Shown in pieces: positions 1-5,579 of a stretch of DNA of 5,927 bases (its first letter is position 1; the number at the start of each line of letters is the position of its first letter). The DNA is from Xanthobacteraceae bacterium. Lineage in GTDB: Bacteria; Pseudomonadota; Alphaproteobacteria; Rhizobiales; Xanthobacteraceae. The notes beneath the pieces are model-generated. The model had not been told where the DNA came from and ran no database searches. It worked only from the letters and a program-made list of their open reading frames with translations. The position numbers and the translations under genes were made by a program. The stretch is taken from NCBI GenBank assembly GCA_030043175.1, contig JASHYD010000709.1, positions 1 through 5,927 on the forward strand. Direction: 5' to 3'.

Positions 1-2208
1 GGATGAAAGGGCCTGGATGCGCTCCGAGAAGCGCTCGACGAAATCTTCGGGGGTTCTGGCGGCGGTCTGATGAGCGATCGAGTCCACGACGCTGAGCATG
101 TTCTTGGCGCGATGATTGACCTCACGCATGAGGAGATGTTCTTTTTCCTCACGCTCCTTGCGTTCGGTGATGTCCTGAACGGTGCCACCCAGGCTCACAG
201 CCCGTCGCTCGGCTCCGACACCTTCAAAATATGCAAGCGCGTTATCCTCTACCCAGCGGACGGTGCCGTCTCGCCGCCGAACCCGGTACTCATGATGGCC
301 GTACGGCGTCGGATTGACAGGATCGAGCGCCGCCTGGCGGTTCGCCCAAAACCGTTCCGTGTCGTCGGGATGCACCTGCTTCATGAGGTCCTCGATCGAT
401 ATTTCATCAGCGGTCACCTCAAAAATTTCCTTAAAGCGCGCATCGCCCGAGCCCATGTGGCGGAGCGGATCGTATTGCCACCACCCAAGCCGGGTCGCAT
501 CGAACGCGAGCTGTAGGCGATCCTTGCTGACCTGAAGCTGATCCTTGCTCACCAGAAGCTGATCTTTGCTAGCCTGGAGGTCTTGCTCCGTCGCGTGTCG
601 CTGCATAGCAGCCTCCCGAAGCTCCGCCATCAGCGTGTTCACCTCGGTGACCGGGGTTTCGTCCAACCGTATCGGAGCGTGCTCTCCCAAAACGGTTGCG
701 CGCGCCACCTGGCCGACCGAGCGCGAGATGATCCGGCCCAGCCATAGTGCCAAAGCAACCACCACCGCGATCGCGAGCAACGCCAGCAGGCTGAGGGTCA
801 GCCATAACGCTCGAACCGGAGCCTCCAGTAGAGCCTTCGGCGCCCACACGGCGGTTTCCCAGCCGGCCAATTCCGACCGCACGTAAGCCTGCAGCGATGG
901 TCGCCCTTCGGAGTCGAGAAACTCGAAAAAGCCGCCGCGTCCTGCTCGATGCCATTGGGCCGGCGGCAGCTCCTTCCCGATAAATAAATCCTCCTGTTCG
1001 GACCGCGCGATGATGCGGTGCGCGGCGTCAGCAACCGCTGCCAGCCAGCCTGCCGGCATGTCATTTGCGGCGACCAGGCTTAAGACGGCGCGCTGATCTT
1101 GTGACCTCCCGAGGACATATCGGCTCTCGCCGTCGATCTCGACCGGTACCGTGACGCCGTAGAGAAACTGGTCGGAGACGGGGGCCATGAACAGGCCGGT
1201 CACTTGCGGCTTACCGCTTGCGAAGGTCCTCTCTACAGGTTTCGGAGCAACCGCCTTTGGTAAAGGTTTGCCGAAGGGCACAAAGGTATTGACGAGTTGC
1301 TGCATGTTGCGATCGATCAGCACGATATTGCCACGTTGCTGCAACGCCAGCGAGGCTTCGGCCTGGCGCTGGAATTCGGCGAAGTCGCCTTGGCGCAGCG
1401 CCGGCGAGGCCGCCAAAGCCTGCAGCCTCTCGATCTCGCCGATGATCTCGCGGTCAACTCCCGCCGATAAAATGCGCGCCTCACTCATCAGTTCATTCTG
1501 AACGAGGCGGACCTGCCCGATGGCAATGCTGAGCCCCGCGTATGTGCCGAATAGCAGAAGCGGCGTGATGATCGCGCATCCGAGCACGATGTGCAGATGC
1601 CATAACGGCCTCGGCCTGCGCAGCGCGGGCATCGTTCCGATCTGCAAGATGATGCCTGCGGCGATGCAAAACAGCCCGATGATGGTCGGCAAGGCGGGTG
1701 GCTCGATTGAGCCGGAGAGCAGATCGAGGCCGGTCAAGTAGATATTGAGCAGGGCATACACCGCCCCCATGCCGGCAAGGCCGCCGAATGCTGTCGCGGC
1801 GAAGTGATACCCTTCAAGGCGGCTGAGTGCGAGCGAGGCGCCCGCAAGCCCTAGCGAGACCGCCATTGCGTTGGTGCCGGGCACCGCCACCCGCGGCACC
1901 AGCAAGCGGTTGATACCGAAATCGATGCCGAGTAGATCAAGCGCAGCCAGAACGGCCGCCGCCAGGCCGACCGCGACGGCGAAGCGCGAATTCCTGCCAG
2001 GACAGATGAGCCCAAGGCCGAGGGCCCCGAGACACGCGGCCGTCACGGGTTTCATGGCAGGGAAGCCCACACCCCAGCTCGCCAGCGATGGCAGCCCCGC
2101 CCACCAGCCGATAAACGCCGCGGCGGCAATTGCCATTGCTGTGAAGCCAGCAGCTTCGCTCGCGCGTTGTCTCTTCAGATTGCCAGCCTGACCGAAGAAC
2201 TTCGTCAC
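1..2208 (-). CDS. Membrane sensor histidine kinase, HWE family, 3' end cut by window edge
   Basis: Autophosphorylating sensor kinase of the inner membrane; 736 codons are visible and the ATP-binding domain lies beyond the left edge. Approximate layout by residue: a charged N-terminus, then seven hydrophobic helices between 21 and 230. A mostly soluble, probably periplasmic, Cache-like segment follows (about 231-466), then an eighth helix (467-487), a HAMP-like linker (488-535), a heptad-repeat signalling helix (536-565) and a PAS domain (570-685) closing with VQDITERK. The HWE phosphoacceptor region starts near 691, and VNHRAKNML places the phospho-histidine at residue 699 (bases 112-114). 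The GTG start was chosen because GGAG lies 5 nt upstream. The frame stays open to 2418, with ATGs at 2289 and 2379, but neither has a clear ribosome site. No in-frame stop was found on codon-by-codon translation. The 7-helix part resembles integral-membrane sensory domains in general, but I cannot name its family. Ligand and partner regulator are unknown. Confidence 0.9.
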   Translation of the reverse strand, partial: MTKFFGQAGNLKRQRASEAAGFTAMAIAAAAFIGWWAGLPSLASWGVGFPAMKPVTAACLGALGLGLICPGRNSRFAVAVGLAAAVLAALDLLGIDFGINRLLVPRVAVPGTNAMAVSLGLAGASLALSRLEGYHFAATAFGGLAGMGAVYALLNIYLTGLDLLSGSIEPPALPTIIGLFCIAAGIILQIGTMPALRRPRPLWHLHIVLGCAIITPLLLFGTYAGLSIAIGQVRLVQNELMSEARILSAGVDREIIGEIERLQALAASPALRQGDFAEFQRQAEASLALQQRGNIVLIDRNMQQLVNTFVPFGKPLPKAVAPKPVERTFASGKPQVTGLFMAPVSDQFLYGVTVPVEIDGESRYVLGRSQDQRAVLSLVAANDMPAGWLAAVADAAHRIIARSEQEDLFIGKELPPAQWHRAGRGGFFEFLDSEGRPSLQAYVRSELAGWETAVWAPKALLEAPVRALWLTLSLLALLAIAVVVALALWLGRIISRSVGQVARATVLGEHAPIRLDETPVTEVNTLMAELREAAMQRHATEQDLQASKDQLLVSKDQLQVSKDRLQLAFDATRLGWWQYDPLRHMGSGDARFKEIFEVTADEISIEDLMKQVHPDDTERFWANRQAALDPVNPTPYGHHEYRVRRRDGTVRWVEDNALAYFEGVGAERRAVSLGGTVQDITERKEREEKEHLLMREVNHRAKNMLSVVDSIAHQTAARTPEDFVERFSERIQALSS
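520..582. repeat. Three tandem 21-bp units coding coiled-coil heptads
   Basis: Units at 520-540, 541-561 and 562-582 differ by a few bases each; the first two differ at only three positions. In the minus-strand kinase they encode successive seven-residue steps built around SKDQL/SKDRL between the HAMP-like linker and the PAS domain. That is the expected place for a signalling-helix coiled coil, so the repeat probably arose by whole-heptad duplication that keeps the helical phase. Confidence 0.85.
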
Positions 2209-2213
2209 GTGGG

Positions 2214-2217
2214 CTCC
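2214..2217 (-). promoter_or_regulatory. Ribosome-binding site deciding the GTG start at 2208
   Basis: On the minus strand TCTGGAGCCCAC immediately precedes GTG, giving GGAG with 5 nt spacing. The two upstream in-frame ATG codons (2289, 2379) lack such a sequence, and the residues they would add (rich in Pro, Ser and Cys) do not look like a natural N-terminus. Confidence 0.6.
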
Positions 2218-2389
2218 AGACGGGGAAACCGTGGGCCGGCAGGCGCTCCCGGACGAAGGGTCGAACCTGTCCGGCGACGTTTCCAACATAAGCAGCTGCG
2301 CGCATGGGGCTACATCTGCGCAATAATTTTGTCGAAGCGGGAACAGGAGGGCTTGGTTGAGAGTTGACTCTGAGCACATCAATGGCAAA

Positions 2390-3481
2390 TTAGGCGCTAC
2401 TCGGTTGATCCGAGTTTGTCATTTGATCAGAGGCGGGAAGCGAAATAGTGCAATGCACACCGTCCGCCTCCATCGCAAACATCGTTTGCGCATCAAATTG
2501 ATAGGGCAACACCCGTTCGATCAACTCTCTTCCTTGCCCAGTGCCCTGCGGGTTGGCACCCAAGGGCGGCATCTCAACGCCGCTTTCCTTCCAATCGAGA
2601 TGAAGCCGGGGCTTTCCACTTTCCCCTACGGTTTCCAGTTGCCAGCGGACGGTGAGGCGCCCATTCGGTTGCTTGAGTGCGCCGTATTTGAGCGCATTGG
2701 TCGCCAGCTCGTGCAAGGCCATCACCAGGGGTTGGACTGCGCTGGAGTGTAGTCCAACGCCTTTCGGTCCGTCGAGCGTGACCGATCCATTTCCGCCCAC
2801 GCGAGTGGGCTGCGCGGCTAGCTCGGTATTGATCAATTCATCGAAAGTGACCTGGCCGCCTGCTTCCGCACGAAAGAGCAACCCCTGCGTACGGCCTAGA
2901 ACTTCAAGGCGATCCTGAAAGCTGTTTTCGAAATCGTCGAACGTCTTGCTCGTCTTCAGTGTCCTCTTGGCTATTGTGCCAACGATGCTAATGAGGTTCC
3001 GTGTGCGGTGCTGGAGTTCCGCAACCACCGCCTTTAGACGCTCTTGGCTCTCACGCAGCGCCGCGCTGCGCTCTTCAACGCGCAGTTCCAGATTGTGGGT
3101 AAGCTCTCGGTATCGCTCGAGAGTCAATCGCAGCCCGGCAATCAGAAGCACGTAGAAAAATGCTTCGAGGATAAACAGTATGAGGTCCGCTGCGTCAGCG
3201 CTCCGTTCAATGTAGAATGACAAGCGTGGCGATATCACGAAGATATCGGCCGCAGCGGCGCTCAACATAACGCAAAAAAGGCCCGCACCGAACCCGCTGA
3301 TCAGTGTTGTGATTATGATCGCGGGAAAGAACGTAATGAATGGAACGCCGTCAACGTACGGATCGATCCCGATCCGTAACGCGGTGGCAATCGCGGCGCA
3401 TAGAAATGTAAAGGCGTAGGCCCCGAAGCTGCCCGGGCGAAGGGCGGGGACGTCGAGGTACATTGAATCAAGTCTCGGCAT
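2390..3481 (-). CDS. DUF4118 membrane sensor histidine kinase, HWE family
   Basis: Inner-membrane sensor kinase of 363 residues from the chosen start. Four hydrophobic helices at about 21-39, 48-69, 69-83 and 100-121 match the DUF4118 (KdpD-like) membrane domain. A charged coiled coil follows (about 120-150), then a complete HWE kinase core. The phosphoacceptor histidine is in LQHRTRNL (residue 158, bases 3008-3010). The N-box is HELATNALKYGAL (from 257), the G1 region is LDWKESG (W at 297), and a glycine-rich GTGQGRELIERVL lies near 313. The N-box histidine and the W-x-E motif give the family its name. The frame is open upstream to an ATG at 3652, but those 57 residues are Pro/Arg/Gly-rich and carry no domain. 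ATG 3481 has AGAGG about 10 nt upstream; ATG 3463 is the other possibility. It has no receiver domain, so it must phosphorylate a separate regulator. It lies 181 bp upstream of the second HWE kinase on the same strand and may share its transcript. Confidence 0.92.
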   Translation of the reverse strand: MPRLDSMYLDVPALRPGSFGAYAFTFLCAAIATALRIGIDPYVDGVPFITFFPAIIITTLISGFGAGLFCVMLSAAAADIFVISPRLSFYIERSADAADLILFILEAFFYVLLIAGLRLTLERYRELTHNLELRVEERSAALRESQERLKAVVAELQHRTRNLISIVGTIAKRTLKTSKTFDDFENSFQDRLEVLGRTQGLLFRAEAGGQVTFDELINTELAAQPTRVGGNGSVTLDGPKGVGLHSSAVQPLVMALHELATNALKYGALKQPNGRLTVRWQLETVGESGKPRLHLDWKESGVEMPPLGANPQGTGQGRELIERVLPYQFDAQTMFAMEADGVHCTISLPASDQMTNSDQPSSA

Positions 3482-3503
3482 CTCGTCGGGACCTCTTTCA
3501 AGC

Positions 3504-3537
3504 GGGTCCCGGCTCCCGCGGGTTGGGAGACCCGTCT
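3504..3537. other. Imperfect hairpin in the leader of the DUF4118 kinase gene
   Basis: CTCCC (3513-3517) pairs with GGGAG (3525-3529) across a 7-nt loop, and flanking GGGT/ACCC-type bases could extend it with bulges. It sits 25-55 bp upstream of the chosen kinase start. It could be a leader structure or chance in GC-rich DNA. No U-run follows on either strand, so it is not an intrinsic terminator. Confidence 0.25.
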
Positions 3538-3709
3538 TAGCCCCAAGGGTGGAACTCCGCCGTCCCGGTCCAGTTGCGGGACGCCGTCGCGTACCCGTCG
3601 GAAATGGCTGCAGCCAGCTTCCCGTGGTTCCAGGATCTTGGAGCTTTCGCATGGGCCGGGCTCTGTCGGCCGGATTGAAGCTGCTTGCCTTGCGGCTGAT
3701 ACTTGCAGC

Positions 3710-3858
3710 ATGGCCGAGAAACCGGAACCGCCTAAGCCGGCGGCACCAGAGCCGTCTGGCTTGGCACCCTAGAGGCCCTTGACGAAGCCACAGCGATCGT
3801 GAAGGCCGCAGCGGAATTTAAGGTGCTGGCAAAAAGGCTGATGGCGGTGAGACAATGA
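3710..3858 (+). pseudogene. Frameshifted small gene, hypothetical 49-residue protein
   Basis: Frame 3710-3772 reads MAEKPEPPKP and onward through a Pro-rich stretch, then stops at TAG 3770-3772. A second frame, open from 3736, continues as LEALDEATAIVKAAAEFK and ends with RLMAVRQ and TGA at 3856-3858. Adding one G in the TTGG run at 3761-3764 joins them into a single 49-codon gene with GC-rich third positions throughout, so a one-base deletion (or a sequencing error) is the simplest reading. The C-terminal part looks like an amphipathic helix. I have a vague memory of similar small conserved proteins in Bradyrhizobium but cannot name a family. No strong ribosome site precedes the ATG. The stop overlaps the next start as ATGA, which suggests translational coupling in the ancestral pair. 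Confidence 0.5.
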
Positions 3859-3902
3859 CCCGTGGTAAGGGTGAAATCACTCGTGGCGATCTCAATCGCA
3901 AA
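3855..3902 (+). pseudogene. 5' remnant of a small gene, truncated after about 16 codons
   Basis: ATG at 3855 overlaps the stop of the preceding small gene by ATGA. The first residues MTRGKGEITRGDLNRK resemble, from memory, the N-terminus of a small hypothetical protein common in Bradyrhizobium that continues with a WPHHVALPAEKV-like stretch. Here the similarity stops after LNRK. The frame then runs through an intrinsic terminator belonging to the opposite strand and becomes Arg/Ser/Pro-rich with no protein-like pattern, although it stays open to 4229. The breakpoint near 3902 therefore looks like a deletion or rearrangement junction. The family match is recollection, not a search result. Confidence 0.4.
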
Positions 3903-3929
3903 ACAAAAAGCGGCGCCGGACTGCGCCGC
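3900..3929 (-). terminator. Intrinsic terminator, minus strand, downstream of the DUF3551 gene
   Basis: GCGGCGC (3910-3916) and GCGCCGC (3923-3929) form a perfect 7-bp GC-only stem with a 6-nt loop. Read on the minus strand the stem is followed by TTTTTGTTTT, a good U-tract. It lies about 165 bp after the stop of the minus-strand DUF3551 gene and before the divergent region leading to the DUF4118 kinase. No T-run follows on the plus strand, so it works in one direction. Confidence 0.78.
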
Positions 3930-4092
3930 CACCCATCACGCTTCTGGCCGAACAGCCGGACGAAAACGAGGACCCCGCCGGCTGATCTGGCCAGCCGGCC
4001 GGGCTTGATGGTGAATACTACAAATGGCAGTGCTATTTCGTGTCAGACCTGGGGCGACTTGCGTGCGCCGTGCCTTGGCCGACGAAGTTCGC

Positions 4093-4326
4093 TCAATGAC
4101 CCGACCTCTTGTAGGGTCGGTAGAAGGGGTTTCGTATGCACTCGCCGCCAAACCCCCGACTCCGCCCATCCATGGCACATTGCTCCCGGCTCGAAAACAC
4201 GCATTCGAGGCCTCTACTATCCCCCCTGATGCACCAGGGATAGCTTACGGAGGCCTGAGCCTTTCCTCCTCCGAACGCCGCCAGTGCCGCGCACAATGCC
4301 AATCCGGCGATTACCGACTTCCTCAT
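4093..4326 (-). CDS. DUF3551 family small secreted protein
   Basis: A 77-residue exported protein of unknown function. Residues 1-25 form a Sec signal peptide: MRK, then a hydrophobic core, then a KAQA cleavage motif. The mature part has the DUF3551 layout: an aromatic SYPWC start, then Cys 32, 42, 50 and 63. These four cysteines probably form two periplasmic disulfides. The SSREQC segment and the C-terminal CIRNPFYRPY are typical of the family as I know it from Bradyrhizobium, where many paralogues occur. The length is normal for the family, and the start is fixed by GAGAGGAG 6 nt upstream. It is monocistronic by appearance, with a terminator about 165 bp downstream and a repeat-rich upstream region. 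No enzymatic motif is visible; a cell-envelope or stress role would be a guess. Confidence 0.88.
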   Translation of the reverse strand: MRKSVIAGLALCAALAAFGGGKAQASVSYPWCIRGDSRGLECVFSSREQCAMDGRSRGFGGECIRNPFYRPYKRSGH

Positions 4327-4332
4327 GTTCGT

Positions 4333-4340
4333 CTCCTCTC
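4333..4340 (-). promoter_or_regulatory. Strong ribosome-binding site of the DUF3551 gene
   Basis: The minus-strand sequence GAGAGGAG is followed by 6 nt (ACGAAC) and then ATG. This is close to the ideal anti-16S match and spacing, and it fixes the start at 4326. Confidence 0.75.
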
Positions 4341-4399
4341 GTTTCGGGGCAATCTCGGTTGATCCGGCTCACAGCTGCCCCTGGACACTGGAGATAGAT

Positions 4400-4477
4400 T
4401 GGCAGCCGGCTGCCACCATTAAATTGGCGTTTAGAAGATTAAATTCGCTGTTAATGTCGTTCGGTGCTACCGAACGA
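4400..4477. promoter_or_regulatory. Repeat-dense upstream region of the DUF3551 gene
   Basis: Three symmetric elements lie in 78 bp, 74-151 bp upstream of the DUF3551 start. First is a perfect 16-bp palindrome, TGGCAGCCGGCTGCCA (4400-4415). Second are two 20-bp direct repeats beginning ATTAAATT (4418-4437 and 4438-4457), which match at 13 of their first 16 bases. Third is a perfect inverted repeat with 9-bp arms TCGTTCGGT/ACCGAACGA and a 3-nt centre (4457-4477). On the minus strand the direct repeats give TTTAAT twice, which could serve as -10 elements, but no good -35 partner was found. Operator or promoter function is inference from position and symmetry. Confidence 0.45.
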
Positions 4478-4956
4478 GCCATGTTCGGCAACAGCGTTAC
4501 ACGACACACGTTGGTACGCCTTATCCGCGCCGGCCGTTGGCTCGGCCCAGGCTGCTTCGCCGGGTCGTCCAGGCCGAACAGGTCCTGTCCAGCCCGACAC
4601 CTCCGCTTGCTCTGCTCGCGCGACAAAGAATCGGCGCCCGTCATCGACGGTTCGTTGCTGATCTGCAATGCTCAGCAGGTCGGACGCCGGCGAGCGTTGC
4701 CCCGGAGTCTCGAGCGAGCAGCACTCGTGGGATGGCCGGACGGCCGCTCGGTTCCTTTGCAGCACCAAGTTTTCATCCGCGTCCTCAGCAGCTATGTGTT
4801 CGGTGGAGGCGGCGCCGGTCATGCCCAGCGGCCGCGATGCCGCCGGCGATAGCGTGCATGCACCCGGGTGTACCCTGACAGTGATGACGGACGAGTGGCA
4901 CGCCGGACGGGAAGCGGATCGAACCACCGGCGAGAGACTTTGCGAGGAGATAAACT
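4478..4956. other. About 480 bp without a recognisable gene
   Basis: Several frames are open here on both strands: plus 4668-5045, plus 4537-4878 and minus 4451-4927. All give low-complexity products rich in Arg, Ser, Ala and Pro, with no family I recognise and no good ribosome site. The plus 4668 and minus 4451-4927 frames share the same third-codon positions, so at least one of them is a shadow. The only structure seen is a pair of overlapping 10-bp palindromes at 4854-4870. This may be a decayed coding segment or plain intergenic DNA. Confidence 0.4.
4944..4949 (+). promoter_or_regulatory. Ribosome-binding site deciding the GTG start at 4957
   Basis: GAGGAG is followed by 7 nt (ATAAACT) and then GTG. 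This near-ideal site supports the non-ATG start, and it supports this frame over the longer overlapping frame that starts at 4668. Confidence 0.7.
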
Positions 4957-5214
4957 GTGACGAGCTCGTCGTTGAAGAAGCGAACCCCGGGCGAACCCCC
5001 GATCACCTCCGGTTCCAGCGCCGCCGTCCTGCTTCTTCCGCCTGAGCACCTCCCGGAGCTCAAGACCATCTCGGCCATCAAGTCCCTTGACCGGCGCGGT
5101 GTGCGTCTTCCGCTCGCCAAAGCGGTGATCGAGGACCTTGCGCGTCGGCTGTCGCAGGACGGCAGCGTCCACGTCTCGCACATCGAAGACCGAAGCTGCC
5201 GATTAGAATCGTGA
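4957..5214 (+). CDS. Hypothetical 85-residue protein
   Basis: No family is assigned with certainty. The GTG start has a strong GAGGAG site 7 nt upstream, and third codon positions are mostly G or C through most of the gene, so coding is well supported. Residues 1-25 are polar and Ser/Pro-rich, probably disordered. From about 26 there is a hydrophobic strand (VLLLPPE), then ELKTISAIKSLDRRGVRLPL and KAVIEDLARR, which look like two helices with a turn, ending in a beta-like VHVSHIED and a short tail. The pattern K-x-I-x-x-I-K, a Gly turn, then L-x-x-A-K-x-x-I-E faintly recalls the C-terminal domain of ribosomal L7/L12, which small regulatory proteins can share. That is a structural impression only. 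The abrupt end (CRLES) coincides with the change to AT-rich DNA, so the C-terminus may be truncated. It has no signal peptide, membrane helix or cysteine motif, and appears to be a single-gene unit. Confidence 0.72.
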   Translation: MTSSSLKKRTPGEPPITSGSSAAVLLLPPEHLPELKTISAIKSLDRRGVRLPLAKAVIEDLARRLSQDGSVHVSHIEDRSCRLES

Positions 5215-5342
5215 ATATATCTATTTTAGGATCAAGTAAGTCGACAGGCCTGGTCGATTCGTGCGAAAAACTACTTCACAGTATGGAGCTGTATTGCAGT
5301 GTTTCTATGCGCTTCGTAGACGCCTGTCCGGAAAGGTCGACG
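5215..5342. other. AT-richer intergenic segment after the 85-residue gene
   Basis: Composition drops sharply in GC right after the stop at 5214 (ATATATCTATTTTAGG). GTCGAC occurs at both ends of the stretch, beside GACAGGC and GCCTGTC copies facing each other about 75 bp apart. This is too short and interrupted to be called a real inverted repeat. No terminator hairpin for the preceding gene was found. It may mark the edge of acquired DNA. Confidence 0.3.
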
Positions 5343-5513
5343 TTAACATCCGCTGCTATCCAATTCCATAGTTTTCCAAACTAAATCTCCTTTGGTGGCA
5401 AGTTTACCAGCTGCTTCCCTTGCCTTTTCAACGGTAGTCGGTTCCTTCGTCGCCAATGTCCACAGCCTGTCGACAAGGACTTCATTCAGAAACAGATGGA
5501 ATGGGAAGCGCAT
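5343..5513 (-). CDS. Orphan ORF, hypothetical 56-residue protein
   Basis: I do not recognise this protein. From ATG 5513 it reads MRFPFHLFLNEVLVDRLWTL, then an acidic-basic helical stretch (TVEKAREAAGKLATKGDLVW), and ends with SSGC before TAA. Composition is natural-looking: mixed charges, no long Arg/Pro runs. Codon third positions are about half A or T, unlike the GC-rich genes to the left, which fits acquired DNA. The frame is open further, to ATG 5534 and GTG 5579, but those starts also lack a good ribosome site. For ATG 5513 the nearest purine-rich site (GGGAG) is about 12 nt away, longer than usual. A perfect inverted repeat (5530-5550) lies across the upstream starts. It could be a real small protein or chance. 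Confidence 0.38.
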   Translation of the reverse strand: MRFPFHLFLNEVLVDRLWTLATKEPTTVEKAREAAGKLATKGDLVWKTMELDSSGC

Positions 5514-5529
5514 TAGGCATAAAAACTCC

Positions 5530-5550
5530 CTCATTCGATAATCGAATGAG
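5530..5550. repeat. Perfect 21-bp inverted repeat near the orphan ORF start
   Basis: Arms CTCATTCGAT (5530-5539) and ATCGAATGAG (5541-5550) are perfect reverse complements around a single A at 5540. It lies 17 bp upstream of ATG 5513 on the minus strand, where an operator could act. There is no T-run on either side, so it is not a terminator. Confidence 0.6.
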
Positions 5551-5579
5551 CGCGTGACTTTGCTCGCCCTGGGGCACAC

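Noticed and set aside
70..2191. Several plus-strand ORFs of 66-148 codons within the left 2.2 kb
   Set aside because: They are antisense shadows of the long minus-strand kinase, whose domains read clearly.
2209..2379. Upstream ATG starts (2289, 2379) for the long HWE kinase
   Set aside because: Neither has a ribosome site, and the extra residues are not protein-like; GTG 2208 has GGAG at 5 nt.
2209..2389. EcfG-type (GGAAC-N16/17-CGTT) promoter before the long kinase
   Set aside because: No acceptable match was found here or upstream of the DUF4118 kinase or the DUF3551 gene.
3482..3652. 57-codon N-terminal extension of the DUF4118 kinase to ATG 3652
   Set aside because: The added residues are Arg/Pro/Gly-rich with no domain, and the ATG at 3481 immediately precedes the membrane domain with a usable ribosome site.
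4101..4120. CCGACC/GGTCGG inverted repeat as a terminator of the DUF3551 gene
   Set aside because: It lies inside the coding C-terminus and has no U-run; the hairpin at 3900-3929 is a far better terminator.
4451..4927. 158-codon minus-strand ORF
   Set aside because: It shares third-codon positions with the plus-strand frame, is low in complexity, and spans the symmetric elements upstream of the DUF3551 gene; likely spurious.
4668..5045. 125-codon plus-strand ORF overlapping the 85-residue gene
   Set aside because: No ribosome site and no recognisable pattern; it overlaps out of frame with a better-supported gene.
5485..5520. 12-codon minus-strand ORF from ATG 5520 with GGGAG at 5 nt
   Set aside because: Good spacing, but it is only 12 codons with no attenuator-like structure after it; could be a leader peptide but unsupported.
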